Source: SFLA01 sp045595165
GTDB taxonomy: Bacteria > Bacillota > Clostridia > Oscillospirales > CAG-382
Reading direction: 5' to 3'
DNA: 57,018 nucleotides
Assembly: GCA_045595165.1 (NCBI GenBank)
Contig: JAZNZY010000026.1
Coordinates: forward strand, 1 to 57,018
The notes beneath the pieces are model-generated. The model was not told the DNA's origin and did no database searches. It worked only from the letters and a program-made list of their open reading frames with translations. Every line of letters starts with the position of its first letter. Positions within the stretch are counted from its first letter, which is position 1. This document shows positions 49,189 to 57,018 of this stretch, one piece after another. The translations under genes and the position numbers were made by a program.

Positions 49189-50298
49189 ATGGACAAGGAA
49201 CTACCTGAAATATGCAAAATTCAATACGGCTATGCATTTGATTCTGCAAGTTTTTCTAATACTGAAGGTATTCCTCTGATTAGAATCCGTGATGTAGTTC
49301 GCGGCTATTCCGAGACCTATACTACAGAAGAATGTAGCGAGGAATACATCGTAAACAATGGCGACATGTTGATTGGCATGGACGGCGAATTCAATATAGC
49401 ACGGTGGAATGGCGGTAAAGCATATTTGAATCAGCGAGTATGCCGATTGATTCCAACCGATGAAGTGGATGAAATGTATTTGTACTACTTCATGCCAAAA
49501 GCACTAAAAGCAATTGAGGATAAAACTCCTTTTGTAACGGTTAAGCATCTGTCCGCAAAAGAACTCAATAGGATTGTTGTACCTATTCCAACAATCGAAG
49601 AGCAAAAAGAAATTGCCAACAGTTTGCAAGGTGTAGATGAATTGATTTCTCTCCGCAAACAGCAACTTTCAAAATTGGACGAGCTTGTCAAATCCCGATT
49701 TATCGAACTGTTTGGCGACCCCGAAACCAATCCTTATGGACACCCAATCAAGAAACTTTCAGAAATTGCATCTTATTGGAACGGATTGACTTATAAGCCG
49801 GAGGATGTTCAAGATCAAGGAACAATAGTATTAAGATCGAGTAATATTCAAAACAGCCAACTTGATTTTGAAGATACGGTAAGAGTAGCTTGTAGAATCA
49901 GAGAAAAGCAATATGTTCAAAACAACGATATCTTGATGTGTTCAAGGAATGGTAGTGCGAAGCTTGTTGGTAAGGTGGCGTTAATTACGAATATAACTGA
50001 ACCCATGAGCTTTGGAGCATTTATGATGATAATAAGAAGCGACTATTATCGTTATCTTATGGCCTACTTCCAAATGGATGCTTTTAGAAATCAAATAAAG
50101 ACAGGCGCGACCACAACAATCAATCAGATCACAGGAAATATGCTCAATCAAGTAACATTACCTGTCCCCGATTTGAGTGTTGTGAGCCAATTTGCAGCAT
50201 TCGTTGAACAAATCGACAAATCGAAATTTGAAATTCAAAAGAGCCTTAAAAAGCTCGAGACTCTCAAAAAAGCATTGATGCAAAAATATTTTGGATGA
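49189..50298 (+). CDS. hsdS: Type I restriction-modification specificity subunit HsdS
   Basis: A 369-residue DNA-recognition protein with two target-recognition domains. TRD1 starts around ICKIQYGYAFDSASFSNTEG; the conserved spacer helix VVPIPTIEEQKEIANSLQ follows, then TRD2 (YWNGLTYKPEDVQD) and the second helix LPVPDLSVVSQFAAFVEQIDK. The ATG at 49189 is chosen because CGGAGGG (49178-49184) lies upstream; a frame from 49147 overlaps the previous gene. Its last 66 nt are echoed as a scar at 51705-51767. Confidence 0.94.
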   Translation: MDKELPEICKIQYGYAFDSASFSNTEGIPLIRIRDVVRGYSETYTTEECSEEYIVNNGDMLIGMDGEFNIARWNGGKAYLNQRVCRLIPTDEVDEMYLYYFMPKALKAIEDKTPFVTVKHLSAKELNRIVVPIPTIEEQKEIANSLQGVDELISLRKQQLSKLDELVKSRFIELFGDPETNPYGHPIKKLSEIASYWNGLTYKPEDVQDQGTIVLRSSNIQNSQLDFEDTVRVACRIREKQYVQNNDILMCSRNGSAKLVGKVALITNITEPMSFGAFMMIIRSDYYRYLMAYFQMDAFRNQIKTGATTTINQITGNMLNQVTLPVPDLSVVSQFAAFVEQIDKSKFEIQKSLKKLETLKKALMQKYFG

Positions 50299-50319
50299 AA
50301 ATATATGCTACTCCGGGTG

Positions 50320-50348
50320 TTACATTTAAATTTATATTATGATAAAAT
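50320..50348 (+). promoter_or_regulatory. Promoter of cargo module A
   Basis: TTACAT (50320-50325), 17 nt, TAAAAT (50343-50348), between hsdS and the 63-aa gene, so the cargo may be transcribed independently. Confidence 0.6.
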
Positions 50349-50369
50349 GTAAACGAAAGGGGAGATTTT

Positions 50370-50561
50370 ATGAATAATTACAGAGTTGTTTTGAAGCTAG
50401 AACCCACAGACAAATATCTTAAAGCACAGCAGGATTTACTTCAAGCGTTAAAATCCTATAACGAATTATCCGAACAGGAAAAAGAACCGCTAATGTTAGA
50501 AGTTTTTGGGGCAAATAATATTGCAATGGCAATTGAATTTTCCAAGAGGTGTCGGAGGTGA
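50370..50561 (+). CDS. Small protein before AbiH-1 (63 aa)
   Basis: A 63-residue helical protein starting MNNYRVVLKLEPTDKYLK and ending EFSKRCRR. AAAGGGGAGA precedes the ATG. It overlaps the ribosome site of AbiH-1, whose ATG is 5 nt beyond its stop, so the two are co-translated. It could be an antitoxin-like partner or an accessory. No family is recognised. Confidence 0.6.
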   Translation: MNNYRVVLKLEPTDKYLKAQQDLLQALKSYNELSEQEKEPLMLEVFGANNIAMAIEFSKRCRR

Positions 50562-50566
50562 ATTTT

Positions 50567-51634
50567 ATGCAGTTAACATACATATTGGGTAACGGGTTTG
50601 ATATTGCAGTTGGACTTGCGACAGGTTATACTTGCTTTTATAAGTGGTATAAAGATCAGGAAAATGAATCAGACGAGATTTCTCTGTTAAAGAAAACCAT
50701 AAAAGAAGAAATTGACAAAGGTAATGATAACTGGAAGGATTTTGAGTATGCATTGGGTCAGTTTACTAATGTAGTTAAGGATAAGGAAAAATTTATAGCG
50801 TGCTTTCAAAACGGACGAGAATCTTTGATTGAATATATAAGAGGGGTATATTCAGCTGCTAAGACGGAGAATGAAGATTTTTTAAAGAGTGCGACATATA
50901 GATTGGTTGATCGCTCACAAAATTCAGATAGCGATTTGGCTGACGAATACAAAATGTTATTTTCAACACCAAAAGAAACAGAAATTATTTTTAATTGTAT
51001 TTCATTTAACTATACACCTATTCTCGAGGAAGGAAGAGAGGAGCTGATTTCAAATGCACAAGGCTTTTCAAATGCATATAATCGACCGAGTAAATATGAC
51101 ATAGGCGATGTTCTTAATGTTCACGGTACACTTAACGATTATCCTATACTTGGCGTGGATAACATAATGCAAATCGCAAATGAAGATTTCAGAGAAGACG
51201 AAGAAATCGTTCAAATGATGGTTAAAGGCGAAGTCGATAAAAAATTAGGTCGCAACTGGAGAAAAGATGCTGTTAGTATAATAGATAAAAGTGATAAAAT
51301 ATACATATACGGAGCATCACTGGGAGATTCAGACCAATTTTGGTGGAGAACAATAGCACAATGGTTTGAAGCTGATGAAAAACACGAACTCGCTTTATAT
51401 TGCCACCCGAATGAGAATATGAGTGAAAGAATACCATCCTTTTTGGATAGTATATCAAAACATTTTAATGATAAGAATTTGAGAACCAGAATTGCAATTG
51501 ATTCTGTCCAAAAAAATATGACTGTAAAGTTTGCACATTTATCGGGACAAGCACAAATTCAATTTATGTCGAGTGTCCGCGTAGACGTAATAGACACCAA
51601 AGAATTAAAGAAATATACAGGAGGTCCCCTATGA
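50567..51634 (+). CDS. AbiH-family abortive-infection protein (AbiH-1)
   Basis: A 355-residue protein; the AbiH pattern is YILGNGFDIAVGLATGYTCFY at the start, FNCISFNYTP, LNVHGTLNDYPILGVDN in the middle and IYIYGASLGDSDQFWW near the end. AbiH proteins protect against phage, mechanism unresolved. ATG at 50567 has GGAGGTG upstream; the earlier frame from 50549 lacks one. Its last codons (ACA GGA GGT CCC CTA TGA) are made of the hsdR Shine-Dalgarno region, showing that its 3' end is fused to an hsdR start. Confidence 0.88.
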   Translation: MQLTYILGNGFDIAVGLATGYTCFYKWYKDQENESDEISLLKKTIKEEIDKGNDNWKDFEYALGQFTNVVKDKEKFIACFQNGRESLIEYIRGVYSAAKTENEDFLKSATYRLVDRSQNSDSDLADEYKMLFSTPKETEIIFNCISFNYTPILEEGREELISNAQGFSNAYNRPSKYDIGDVLNVHGTLNDYPILGVDNIMQIANEDFREDEEIVQMMVKGEVDKKLGRNWRKDAVSIIDKSDKIYIYGASLGDSDQFWWRTIAQWFEADEKHELALYCHPNENMSERIPSFLDSISKHFNDKNLRTRIAIDSVQKNMTVKFAHLSGQAQIQFMSSVRVDVIDTKELKKYTGGPL

Positions 51635-51704
51635 CCAACTTTGATTTCCTAAAAACCACCCCAGATTTTGATGCGTTTGCGGACGTAGCGATATCGGCAG
51701 AGAA
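51617..51704 (+). pseudogene. hsdR 5' fragment (scar, first copy of an 88-nt repeat)
   Basis: 51617-51704 matches 53831-53918 over 88 nt with a single mismatch (51699). It contains the hsdR ribosome site, ATG (51631) and first 24 codons (MTNFDFLKTTPDFDAFADV and on). Translation runs on into unrelated codons and stops at 51720. It is an inert remnant of a second hsdR start. Confidence 0.9.
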
Positions 51705-51767
51705 TTCAGAAGAGCCTTGAAAATCTCGAAACACAAAAAAGCATTGATGCAAAAATACTTTGGGTGA
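51705..51767 (+). pseudogene. hsdS 3' fragment (scar)
   Basis: Directly after the hsdR fragment comes a degraded copy of the end of hsdS (compare 50233-50298). It shares AAAAAAGCATTGATGCAAAA, and the TGG...TGA end. It has a 2-nt deletion and several substitutions. The junction hsdR-start/hsdS-end is the reverse of the normal order, the mark of a recombination between two cargo-bearing loci. Confidence 0.8.
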
Positions 51768-51777
51768 GGTGAAATTA

Positions 51778-52701
51778 ATGTCTGTTAAAAACACGGGTAA
51801 AAAATATGAAGAAATAGTTCGAGATATATACCAAGCGATAGTAGAATATGATAATCCCGAGTCTGGTTATAAGAAAATAGAAGTTCAACACGATGTTGTT
51901 TTGAAAGGTATGAGCGGAACAACACATCAAATAGATGTATATTGGGAATTTGAACTTGCGGGACTAACATATAAAACTATCGTTGAAGTAAAAGATTGGA
52001 AAAGTAAAGTTCAACAGGAAAAAATACATAGCTTTAATTCTGTAAAACAAGATATTGCCGGATGTTCAAATGCAGTTTTCGTATCAAAGAGCGGTTTTCA
52101 AAAAGGAGCTATAAAATATGCTCGGCATTATGGAATGACACTTTGTCAAATAGAACCGAATACCGAAAAATCACTAAAAATTGTAATCGAACATATAACT
52201 ACACATTATATTAAAGGACAACTATATATAGATGATATTTGGGTAGAGCAAGATTTATTTAGGAAAGAGTTTTTAAAGTCTTACATTCACAACAGAACAT
52301 ATGCTGAAACCTATCTTATTCATCCGCTTGGACAAAAAATGAATTTATACGAAATGTTTTGTGAAGATGCCGTTCCGTATTATCAATCTAGAGATGCTAA
52401 GGGACACAAAATTGAAAAAGATTTGGATGGTCCATGGTTTTTCGAAACGGGTAATGACGAATTACCGCTAGTTAAAATAACAGGATACGAGTTTGTTTGT
52501 TATAACACATTCGACTATTATACCCAAACTGTTAACAACATATGTGAGTATATAGTCAAAGATGTTTTGGACGAAAACAAGGTTTTATATTATCATAAAG
52601 AATATGATGAAAACCAAGGTGAAATCGGAAAAATGACGGACAAAATACCGATTGCAATTGAAGTTTGCTATCATCAAAAGGTGTCGGACGACAGCAACTA
52701 G
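51778..52701 (+). CDS. Mrr-like restriction endonuclease (cargo B)
   Basis: A 307-residue protein. N-terminal nuclease fold at about 5-125: KKYEEIVRDIYQAIVEYD, then THQIDVYWEFE and TIVEVKDWKSKVQQEK, giving the D and ExK residues of PD-(D/E)xK enzymes of the Mrr/type IV group; GCSNAVFVSKSGFQKGAIKYA follows. The C-terminal 180 residues are unassigned. The ATG at 51778 follows GAGGTG; the first Met at 51760 lies in the hsdS scar. It is the first gene of the second cargo module and probably cuts foreign DNA. Confidence 0.78.
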   Translation: MSVKNTGKKYEEIVRDIYQAIVEYDNPESGYKKIEVQHDVVLKGMSGTTHQIDVYWEFELAGLTYKTIVEVKDWKSKVQQEKIHSFNSVKQDIAGCSNAVFVSKSGFQKGAIKYARHYGMTLCQIEPNTEKSLKIVIEHITTHYIKGQLYIDDIWVEQDLFRKEFLKSYIHNRTYAETYLIHPLGQKMNLYEMFCEDAVPYYQSRDAKGHKIEKDLDGPWFFETGNDELPLVKITGYEFVCYNTFDYYTQTVNNICEYIVKDVLDENKVLYYHKEYDENQGEIGKMTDKIPIAIEVCYHQKVSDDSN

Positions 52702-52765
52702 TGTTGCATTATTGAAGACAAAATACTAAAAAACAATGTGGAAAAGTAGACAGAGGTGAAATAAT

Positions 52766-53806
52766 ATGCCAGAGATAGAATTTCCTGCAGTAAAAAAAAT
52801 AACATTTCTTATCGGAAACGGGTTTGACTTGGGTCTTGGAATGGAAACAAGATATGTGGATATGTATAAGGATTATGTGAAATCTGATTCTCCCTCTTTT
52901 ATAATAAATCAGTTTAAAGAAATGCTATCGCAATGTAATTATGAATTGTGGTCGGATTTTGAGTTGGGATTATCAACTCAAGCAGAACGATTTGCATCGG
53001 AAGCGCAGTTAGTAGAATGTGTTCGTGATTTTAAAAAGCATCTAGTATCATATTTGGACAAACAAGAAGAAAATTTGAAAAAAAGGTGTTTTGAGGCAAA
53101 GTCACCTCATGTCATCGCCTTGCCAATACAAGAATCTCTCAATGCATTTTATTCCGGATTAACTCCAAATGAGCGCAATAGAATAAAAGATCAACTTGAT
53201 GATAATGAAATTGAATATAGTTTCATCGTGTTTAATTATACGCATTCTCTTGAGATTCTTTTTCAATATTGGACTAACTATTATGAACGCAAACATCCAG
53301 ATATATTACACATACACGGTTCATTGGATGGCGATATTGTGCTTGGAGTAGATAACATAAACCAACTAAAGACTAACTTTGAGCTTTCTGCAAAAGGAGC
53401 GCGAGCACTTGTTAAGCCTGTTTTTAATGTTGAATTTGATGAACGAAGAATACAACGCGCGCAAACCACAATATTTGAGAGCGATATTATATGCACATAT
53501 GGATTTGCAATGGGTAAAACTGACCAGATGTGGGTCGATTCCATTTCGGAATGGTTGAAAGAAAGCATTGATCATCACCTAGTCGTTTTTCAATATGATA
53601 CTAACGCCTACTCGCGTTGTAATGCCGATGAAATGATGGAAGTCGCAGAAGAAAAGTGCACAAGGCTTCTTGCTCGTTTGAACTTGTTAGAAGATGAAGA
53701 AATAATAAAACAACTTCATGTTCCAACAGGAAACGATATATTCAAAATCCCATTTTTAATTTCTACCACTGAAGAAAAGGTAATTTCAGCAAGCGGAGCA
53801 CTGTGA
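52766..53806 (+). CDS. AbiH-family abortive-infection protein (AbiH-2)
   Basis: A 346-residue AbiH homologue: ITFLIGNGFDLGLGMETRYVD, FIVFNYTHSLEILFQYW, HIHGSLDGDIVLGVDNINQ and ICTYGFAMGKTDQMW. It shows the same motif order as AbiH-1 but low similarity, so it is a distinct family member and not a recent duplicate. GAGGTG precedes the ATG. It ends 24 nt before the intact hsdR ribosome region. Confidence 0.87.
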   Translation: MPEIEFPAVKKITFLIGNGFDLGLGMETRYVDMYKDYVKSDSPSFIINQFKEMLSQCNYELWSDFELGLSTQAERFASEAQLVECVRDFKKHLVSYLDKQEENLKKRCFEAKSPHVIALPIQESLNAFYSGLTPNERNRIKDQLDDNEIEYSFIVFNYTHSLEILFQYWTNYYERKHPDILHIHGSLDGDIVLGVDNINQLKTNFELSAKGARALVKPVFNVEFDERRIQRAQTTIFESDIICTYGFAMGKTDQMWVDSISEWLKESIDHHLVVFQYDTNAYSRCNADEMMEVAEEKCTRLLARLNLLEDEEIIKQLHVPTGNDIFKIPFLISTTEEKVISASGAL

Positions 53807-53844
53807 CCAAAGCGTAATCACTGAGAACAAACAGGAGGTCCCCT

Positions 53845-56800
53845 ATGACCAACTTTGATTTCCTAAAAACCACCCCAGATTTTGATGCGTTTGCGGACGT
53901 AGCGATATCGGCGGAGAAAATATTACATATCGACGTAGATTCCTGCGTGCTGAACTGCCGCAGGGCGATGGAGTTTGCGGTGAAATGGATGTATTCCGTC
54001 GACCGTGATCTCGTCATGCCCTATCAGGACAACCTCGTTAGCCTTATGAATGACGAGAAGTTCCGCGATATTATCGGAAACGATATCTGGCGCCGTATGG
54101 AATTCATCCGCAAGCTCGGCAACAATGCTGCTCACGGCGGCAAAAAGGTAACGCAAGAGCAGGCAGAGCTTTGCCTTGAAAACCTTTTTGTGTTCCTTGA
54201 TTTTGTTGCATATTGTTACGCTGCGGAGTATACCGAGAGGGAGTTTGATAAATCGCTGCTTGAACTGACAGTAGACGAGGCTCTCTCCTTTGTTCCCGAA
54301 AACGATATTGACATTGCCAAGCTTATCGAGGAAAACAAGGCGCTCAAAGACGAGCTGACCGCTCGCCGTGCCGAGCAGCAACAGACATATGTGCCGAAGC
54401 CGCTTGATCTCTCCGAGTATAAAACGAGAAAGATATATATCGACTTTATGCTTCAAGATGCAGGCTGGGTAGAGGGTAAGGATTGGCTGAATGAGGTCGA
54501 GCTTTACGGTATGCCAAATAAGAGCGAGGTAGGATACGCCGACTACGTTCTCTTTGGCGATGACGGTAAGCCGCTTGCAGTGCTTGAAGCCAAGCGCACC
54601 TGTGTTGACGTTGCCAAGGGCAGACAGCAGGCAAAGCTCTATGCCGACCTTTTGGAGCAGAAATACGGCCGCAGACCAATTATTTTCCTCTCAAACGGTT
54701 TCGACACTCGCATTTGGGACGATAAATATTATCCCGAGCGCAAGGTGGCATCAATTTACTCCAAGCGTGACCTTGAAAAGCTTTTCAACCTGCACACAAT
54801 GCTAACGAGCCTTAAGAACGTGATGGTAGACAAGGCTATTGCCGGACGTTACTACCAAGAGGGGGCGATCAAGGCTGTTTGCGAGGCATTTGACAAGAAG
54901 AATCGCCGTAAAGCGCTTCTCGTTATGGCAACAGGTTCAGGTAAAACGAGAACTGTTATTGCACTTTGCAAGGTATTGCTTGATCGCGGCTGGGTGAAGA
55001 ATATTTTATTCCTTGCTGATCGAAACTCACTCGTTACACAGGCGAAGCGCGCTTTTGTGAATATGCTTCCCGACCTTTCGGTGACCAATCTCTGCGAGGA
55101 CAAGGAAAACTTTGATTCCCGTTGTGTTTTCTCCACCTATCAGACGATGATGAACTGTATCGACACGGTTAAGGACGAGAACGAGAAAAAGCTCTTTACT
55201 GTTGGTCACTTTGATCTTGTCATCGTAGACGAGGCACACCGTTCGATCTACAACAAGTACAAGGATATTTTCAATTATTTCGACGCACCGCTGGTGGGTC
55301 TTACCGCAACACCGAAGGATGAGATCGACAAGAACACCTACGAGGTTTTCGAGCTTGAGAACGGGGTTCCTACTTACGGTTATGAGCTTGGACAAGCGGT
55401 TACCGATGGCTTTCTTGTCGATTTTATGTCGGTTGAAAGCAAATTGAAATTCATTGAGCAAGGTATCGTATATGATGACCTTTCCGAAGCCGATAAGGAA
55501 GCATATGAAAACACCTTTGAAGACGAAAACGGCGAACTCCCGGAAAGCATAGCATCGTCTGCGCTCAATGAGTGGGTATTCAATGAGGACACCATTCGCC
55601 AAGTGCTTCATATCTTGATGCAGGACGGTTTGCGTATCGATTACGGCGAAAAGCTTGGAAAAACTATCATTTTTGCAAAGAACCATGAACACGCCGAAAA
55701 GATTCACGAGATATTCGGCAAGGAATATCCCAATCTGCCCGGATACACCAAGGTTATTGACAACTACATGACCTATGCACAAAGCGCAATCGATGAGTTT
55801 TCTGATTCTAAGAAATTGCCTCAAATCGCGATTTCTGTGGATATGCTAGATACTGGTATTGATGTGCCTGAAGTGCTGAACCTTGTGTTCTTCAAGAAGG
55901 TGATGAGTAAGGCAAAGTTCTGGCAGATGATCGGCCGCGGCACACGTCGTTGCGACGGGCTTATGGACGGTAAGGATAAGGACAAGTTCTATATCTTCGA
56001 TTTCTGCGGTAACTTTGAGTTTTTCCGCATGAATAACGGCAGACCTACGGCAAACCAGATTGCCCTGCAGGGAGCTATCTTTAAGCTCAAGGCACAGATA
56101 GCATTTAAACTGCAGGATCTTGCATATCAGACAACCGAGCTGATTGCATTCCGTAAGTCTTTGGTTGACGATATGGTGCGCAAGGTGCGTGACCTCAACA
56201 AAGATAATTTTGCCGTGCGTCAGCATTTGCGTTATGTGGAACAATATTCGAGTCCCGATAACTATAATTCACTTACATATGAAGACACGTTATTGATGGC
56301 AGAAGAACTTGCTCCGCTGATCACGCCCGACGAGGACGAGGCATCGGCAGTTCGTTTCGACGCTTTGATGTATGGCATTGAGCTTGCACATCTTGCAGGC
56401 AAGAAGTATTCCCGAGCTCGTACGGATCTTTATAAAAAGGTCAGCGGAATTGCAAGCGTAGCAAATATTCCCGAAATTATGGTTCAGTCCGAACTCATCA
56501 ATAAAATTCTGCATACTGATTACTTGGATAATGCAGGAATCAACGAGTTTGAGCATATTCGAGAGAATCTTCGTGATCTGATGAAATATATTCCAAGAAT
56601 CGGCGTGAAGTATATCACCAATTTTGATGATGAGATTCTTTCGGTTGAATGGAACGAATCGGATCTTGAAAGCGATGATCTCAAGAATTACAAGGCGAAA
56701 GCAGAGTTCTATATCCGTCTACATCAGGATGAAGCGGCTATTGCCAAATTAAAGAGCAACGTTCCTTTGAGCGCGGATGATGTTAAGGCACTTGAACGTA

Positions 56801-57018
56801 TTTTGTGGAGCGAGGTTGGCAGTAAAAAGGACTACGAAGCGGAATATGGTGAAAAACCGCTTGGCGAGTTTGTTCGTGAGATCGTTGGACTTGATATGAC
56901 GGCAGCCAAAGCGGCGTTTGCCGAATATTTAAACGATGTTAATCTTGACGCAGACCAAATCTATTTTGTCAATCAGATCATTGAGTATATCGTGCGAAAT
57001 GGCGTAATGAAGGATATG
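53845..57018 (+). CDS. hsdR: Type I restriction endonuclease subunit HsdR (partial, 3' end outside window)
   Basis: 1058 codons are present, open at the right edge. Order: DUF4145-like N-terminal region (about 25-100, RRAMEFAVKWMYS); HsdR nuclease domain with VGYADYVLFGDDGKPLAVLEAKRT (ExK, about 230-250); helicase core with MATGSGKTRT (Walker A about 361), VIVDEAHRS (about 462), GLTATPKD and QMIGRGTRRC (about 694); then the C-terminal helical region. AGGAGGT precedes ATG 53845, and its first 88 nt region is duplicated at 51617. Motor and cutting subunit of the type I complex. Confidence 0.95.
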   Translation, partial: MTNFDFLKTTPDFDAFADVAISAEKILHIDVDSCVLNCRRAMEFAVKWMYSVDRDLVMPYQDNLVSLMNDEKFRDIIGNDIWRRMEFIRKLGNNAAHGGKKVTQEQAELCLENLFVFLDFVAYCYAAEYTEREFDKSLLELTVDEALSFVPENDIDIAKLIEENKALKDELTARRAEQQQTYVPKPLDLSEYKTRKIYIDFMLQDAGWVEGKDWLNEVELYGMPNKSEVGYADYVLFGDDGKPLAVLEAKRTCVDVAKGRQQAKLYADLLEQKYGRRPIIFLSNGFDTRIWDDKYYPERKVASIYSKRDLEKLFNLHTMLTSLKNVMVDKAIAGRYYQEGAIKAVCEAFDKKNRRKALLVMATGSGKTRTVIALCKVLLDRGWVKNILFLADRNSLVTQAKRAFVNMLPDLSVTNLCEDKENFDSRCVFSTYQTMMNCIDTVKDENEKKLFTVGHFDLVIVDEAHRSIYNKYKDIFNYFDAPLVGLTATPKDEIDKNTYEVFELENGVPTYGYELGQAVTDGFLVDFMSVESKLKFIEQGIVYDDLSEADKEAYENTFEDENGELPESIASSALNEWVFNEDTIRQVLHILMQDGLRIDYGEKLGKTIIFAKNHEHAEKIHEIFGKEYPNLPGYTKVIDNYMTYAQSAIDEFSDSKKLPQIAISVDMLDTGIDVPEVLNLVFFKKVMSKAKFWQMIGRGTRRCDGLMDGKDKDKFYIFDFCGNFEFFRMNNGRPTANQIALQGAIFKLKAQIAFKLQDLAYQTTELIAFRKSLVDDMVRKVRDLNKDNFAVRQHLRYVEQYSSPDNYNSLTYEDTLLMAEELAPLITPDEDEASAVRFDALMYGIELAHLAGKKYSRARTDLYKKVSGIASVANIPEIMVQSELINKILHTDYLDNAGINEFEHIRENLRDLMKYIPRIGVKYITNFDDEILSVEWNESDLESDDLKNYKAKAEFYIRLHQDEAAIAKLKSNVPLSADDVKALERILWSEVGSKKDYEAEYGEKPLGEFVREIVGLDMTAAKAAFAEYLNDVNLDADQIYFVNQIIEYIVRNGVMKDM

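Noticed and set aside
51631..51720. A 29-codon gene after AbiH-1
   Set aside because: It is the copied hsdR start running into the hsdS scar; no independent product is expected.
50567..53806. AbiH-1 and AbiH-2 as a recent gene duplication
   Set aside because: They share motif order but little sequence; only the short hsdR/hsdS flanks are duplicated.

Overview
The window looks like a chromosome segment of an uncultured, probably spore-forming Gram-positive Clostridia (Bacillota). Reasons: Gram-positive surface genes (LPxTG-type proteins, class C sortase, dedicated signal peptidase), a GerA/SpoVAF-type germinant-receptor homologue, strong AGGAGG Shine-Dalgarno sites, FeoB with a separate Cys-rich partner, a stand-alone NrdR, and TTGACA/TATAAT-type promoters. 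No rRNA operon or CRISPR array is visible. Species cannot be assigned from the sequence.

Layout. (1) 1-2900: end of a mobilizable element with a partial MobC, a MOBP-type relaxase, a MobB-like gene nested in the relaxase frame, an XRE regulator, and a micro-peptide transcription unit whose promoter lies inside a 20-bp palindrome. A divergent tRNA-Leu (2958-3040) with its own promoter and terminator follows. (2) 3090-31000: mostly core genome. It holds a SulP transporter, a C39-like protease, lipoproteins, a Gfo/Idh/MocA oxidoreductase, a GerA-family operon, a degenerate M23 protein, nrdR, the feoA-feoB-Cys-rich iron operon, an LMW phosphatase, metY-metA, rfbB with a tandem flavoprotein, a DeoR regulator divergent from an AAA ATPase, a six-hairpin glycosidase with an AIM24 protein, and an ArsR-AraC fusion regulator divergent from an HMA chaperone and a Zn/Cd P-type ATPase. 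(3) 30976-43568: a sortase-dependent pilus/adhesin operon on the minus strand, in transcription order: coiled-coil protein, signal peptidase I, 2138-aa mosaic adhesin, major pilin, class C sortase, minor pilin, and a sortase-fold protein that has lost all catalytic residues. Its promoter sits between perfect 23-bp inverted repeats next to a tyrosine recombinase, so the operon is probably phase-variable by promoter inversion. (4) 43785-57018: a defence island that begins at a duplicated 3' half of tRNA-Ser(CGA). It carries a NERD protein, two helix-turn-helix proteins, a Fic protein and a type I restriction-modification system (hsdM, hsdS, partial hsdR).

The two most notable systems are the invertible pilus promoter and the cargo slot of the restriction locus. 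Between hsdS and hsdR there are two cargo modules: a 63-aa gene with AbiH-1, and a Mrr-like nuclease with AbiH-2. They are separated by a fused scar made of an 88-nt hsdR 5' fragment and a 63-nt hsdS 3' fragment. This scar implies that the hsdS/hsdR junction is a recurrent landing site for anti-phage genes and that two versions of the locus were joined by recombination.
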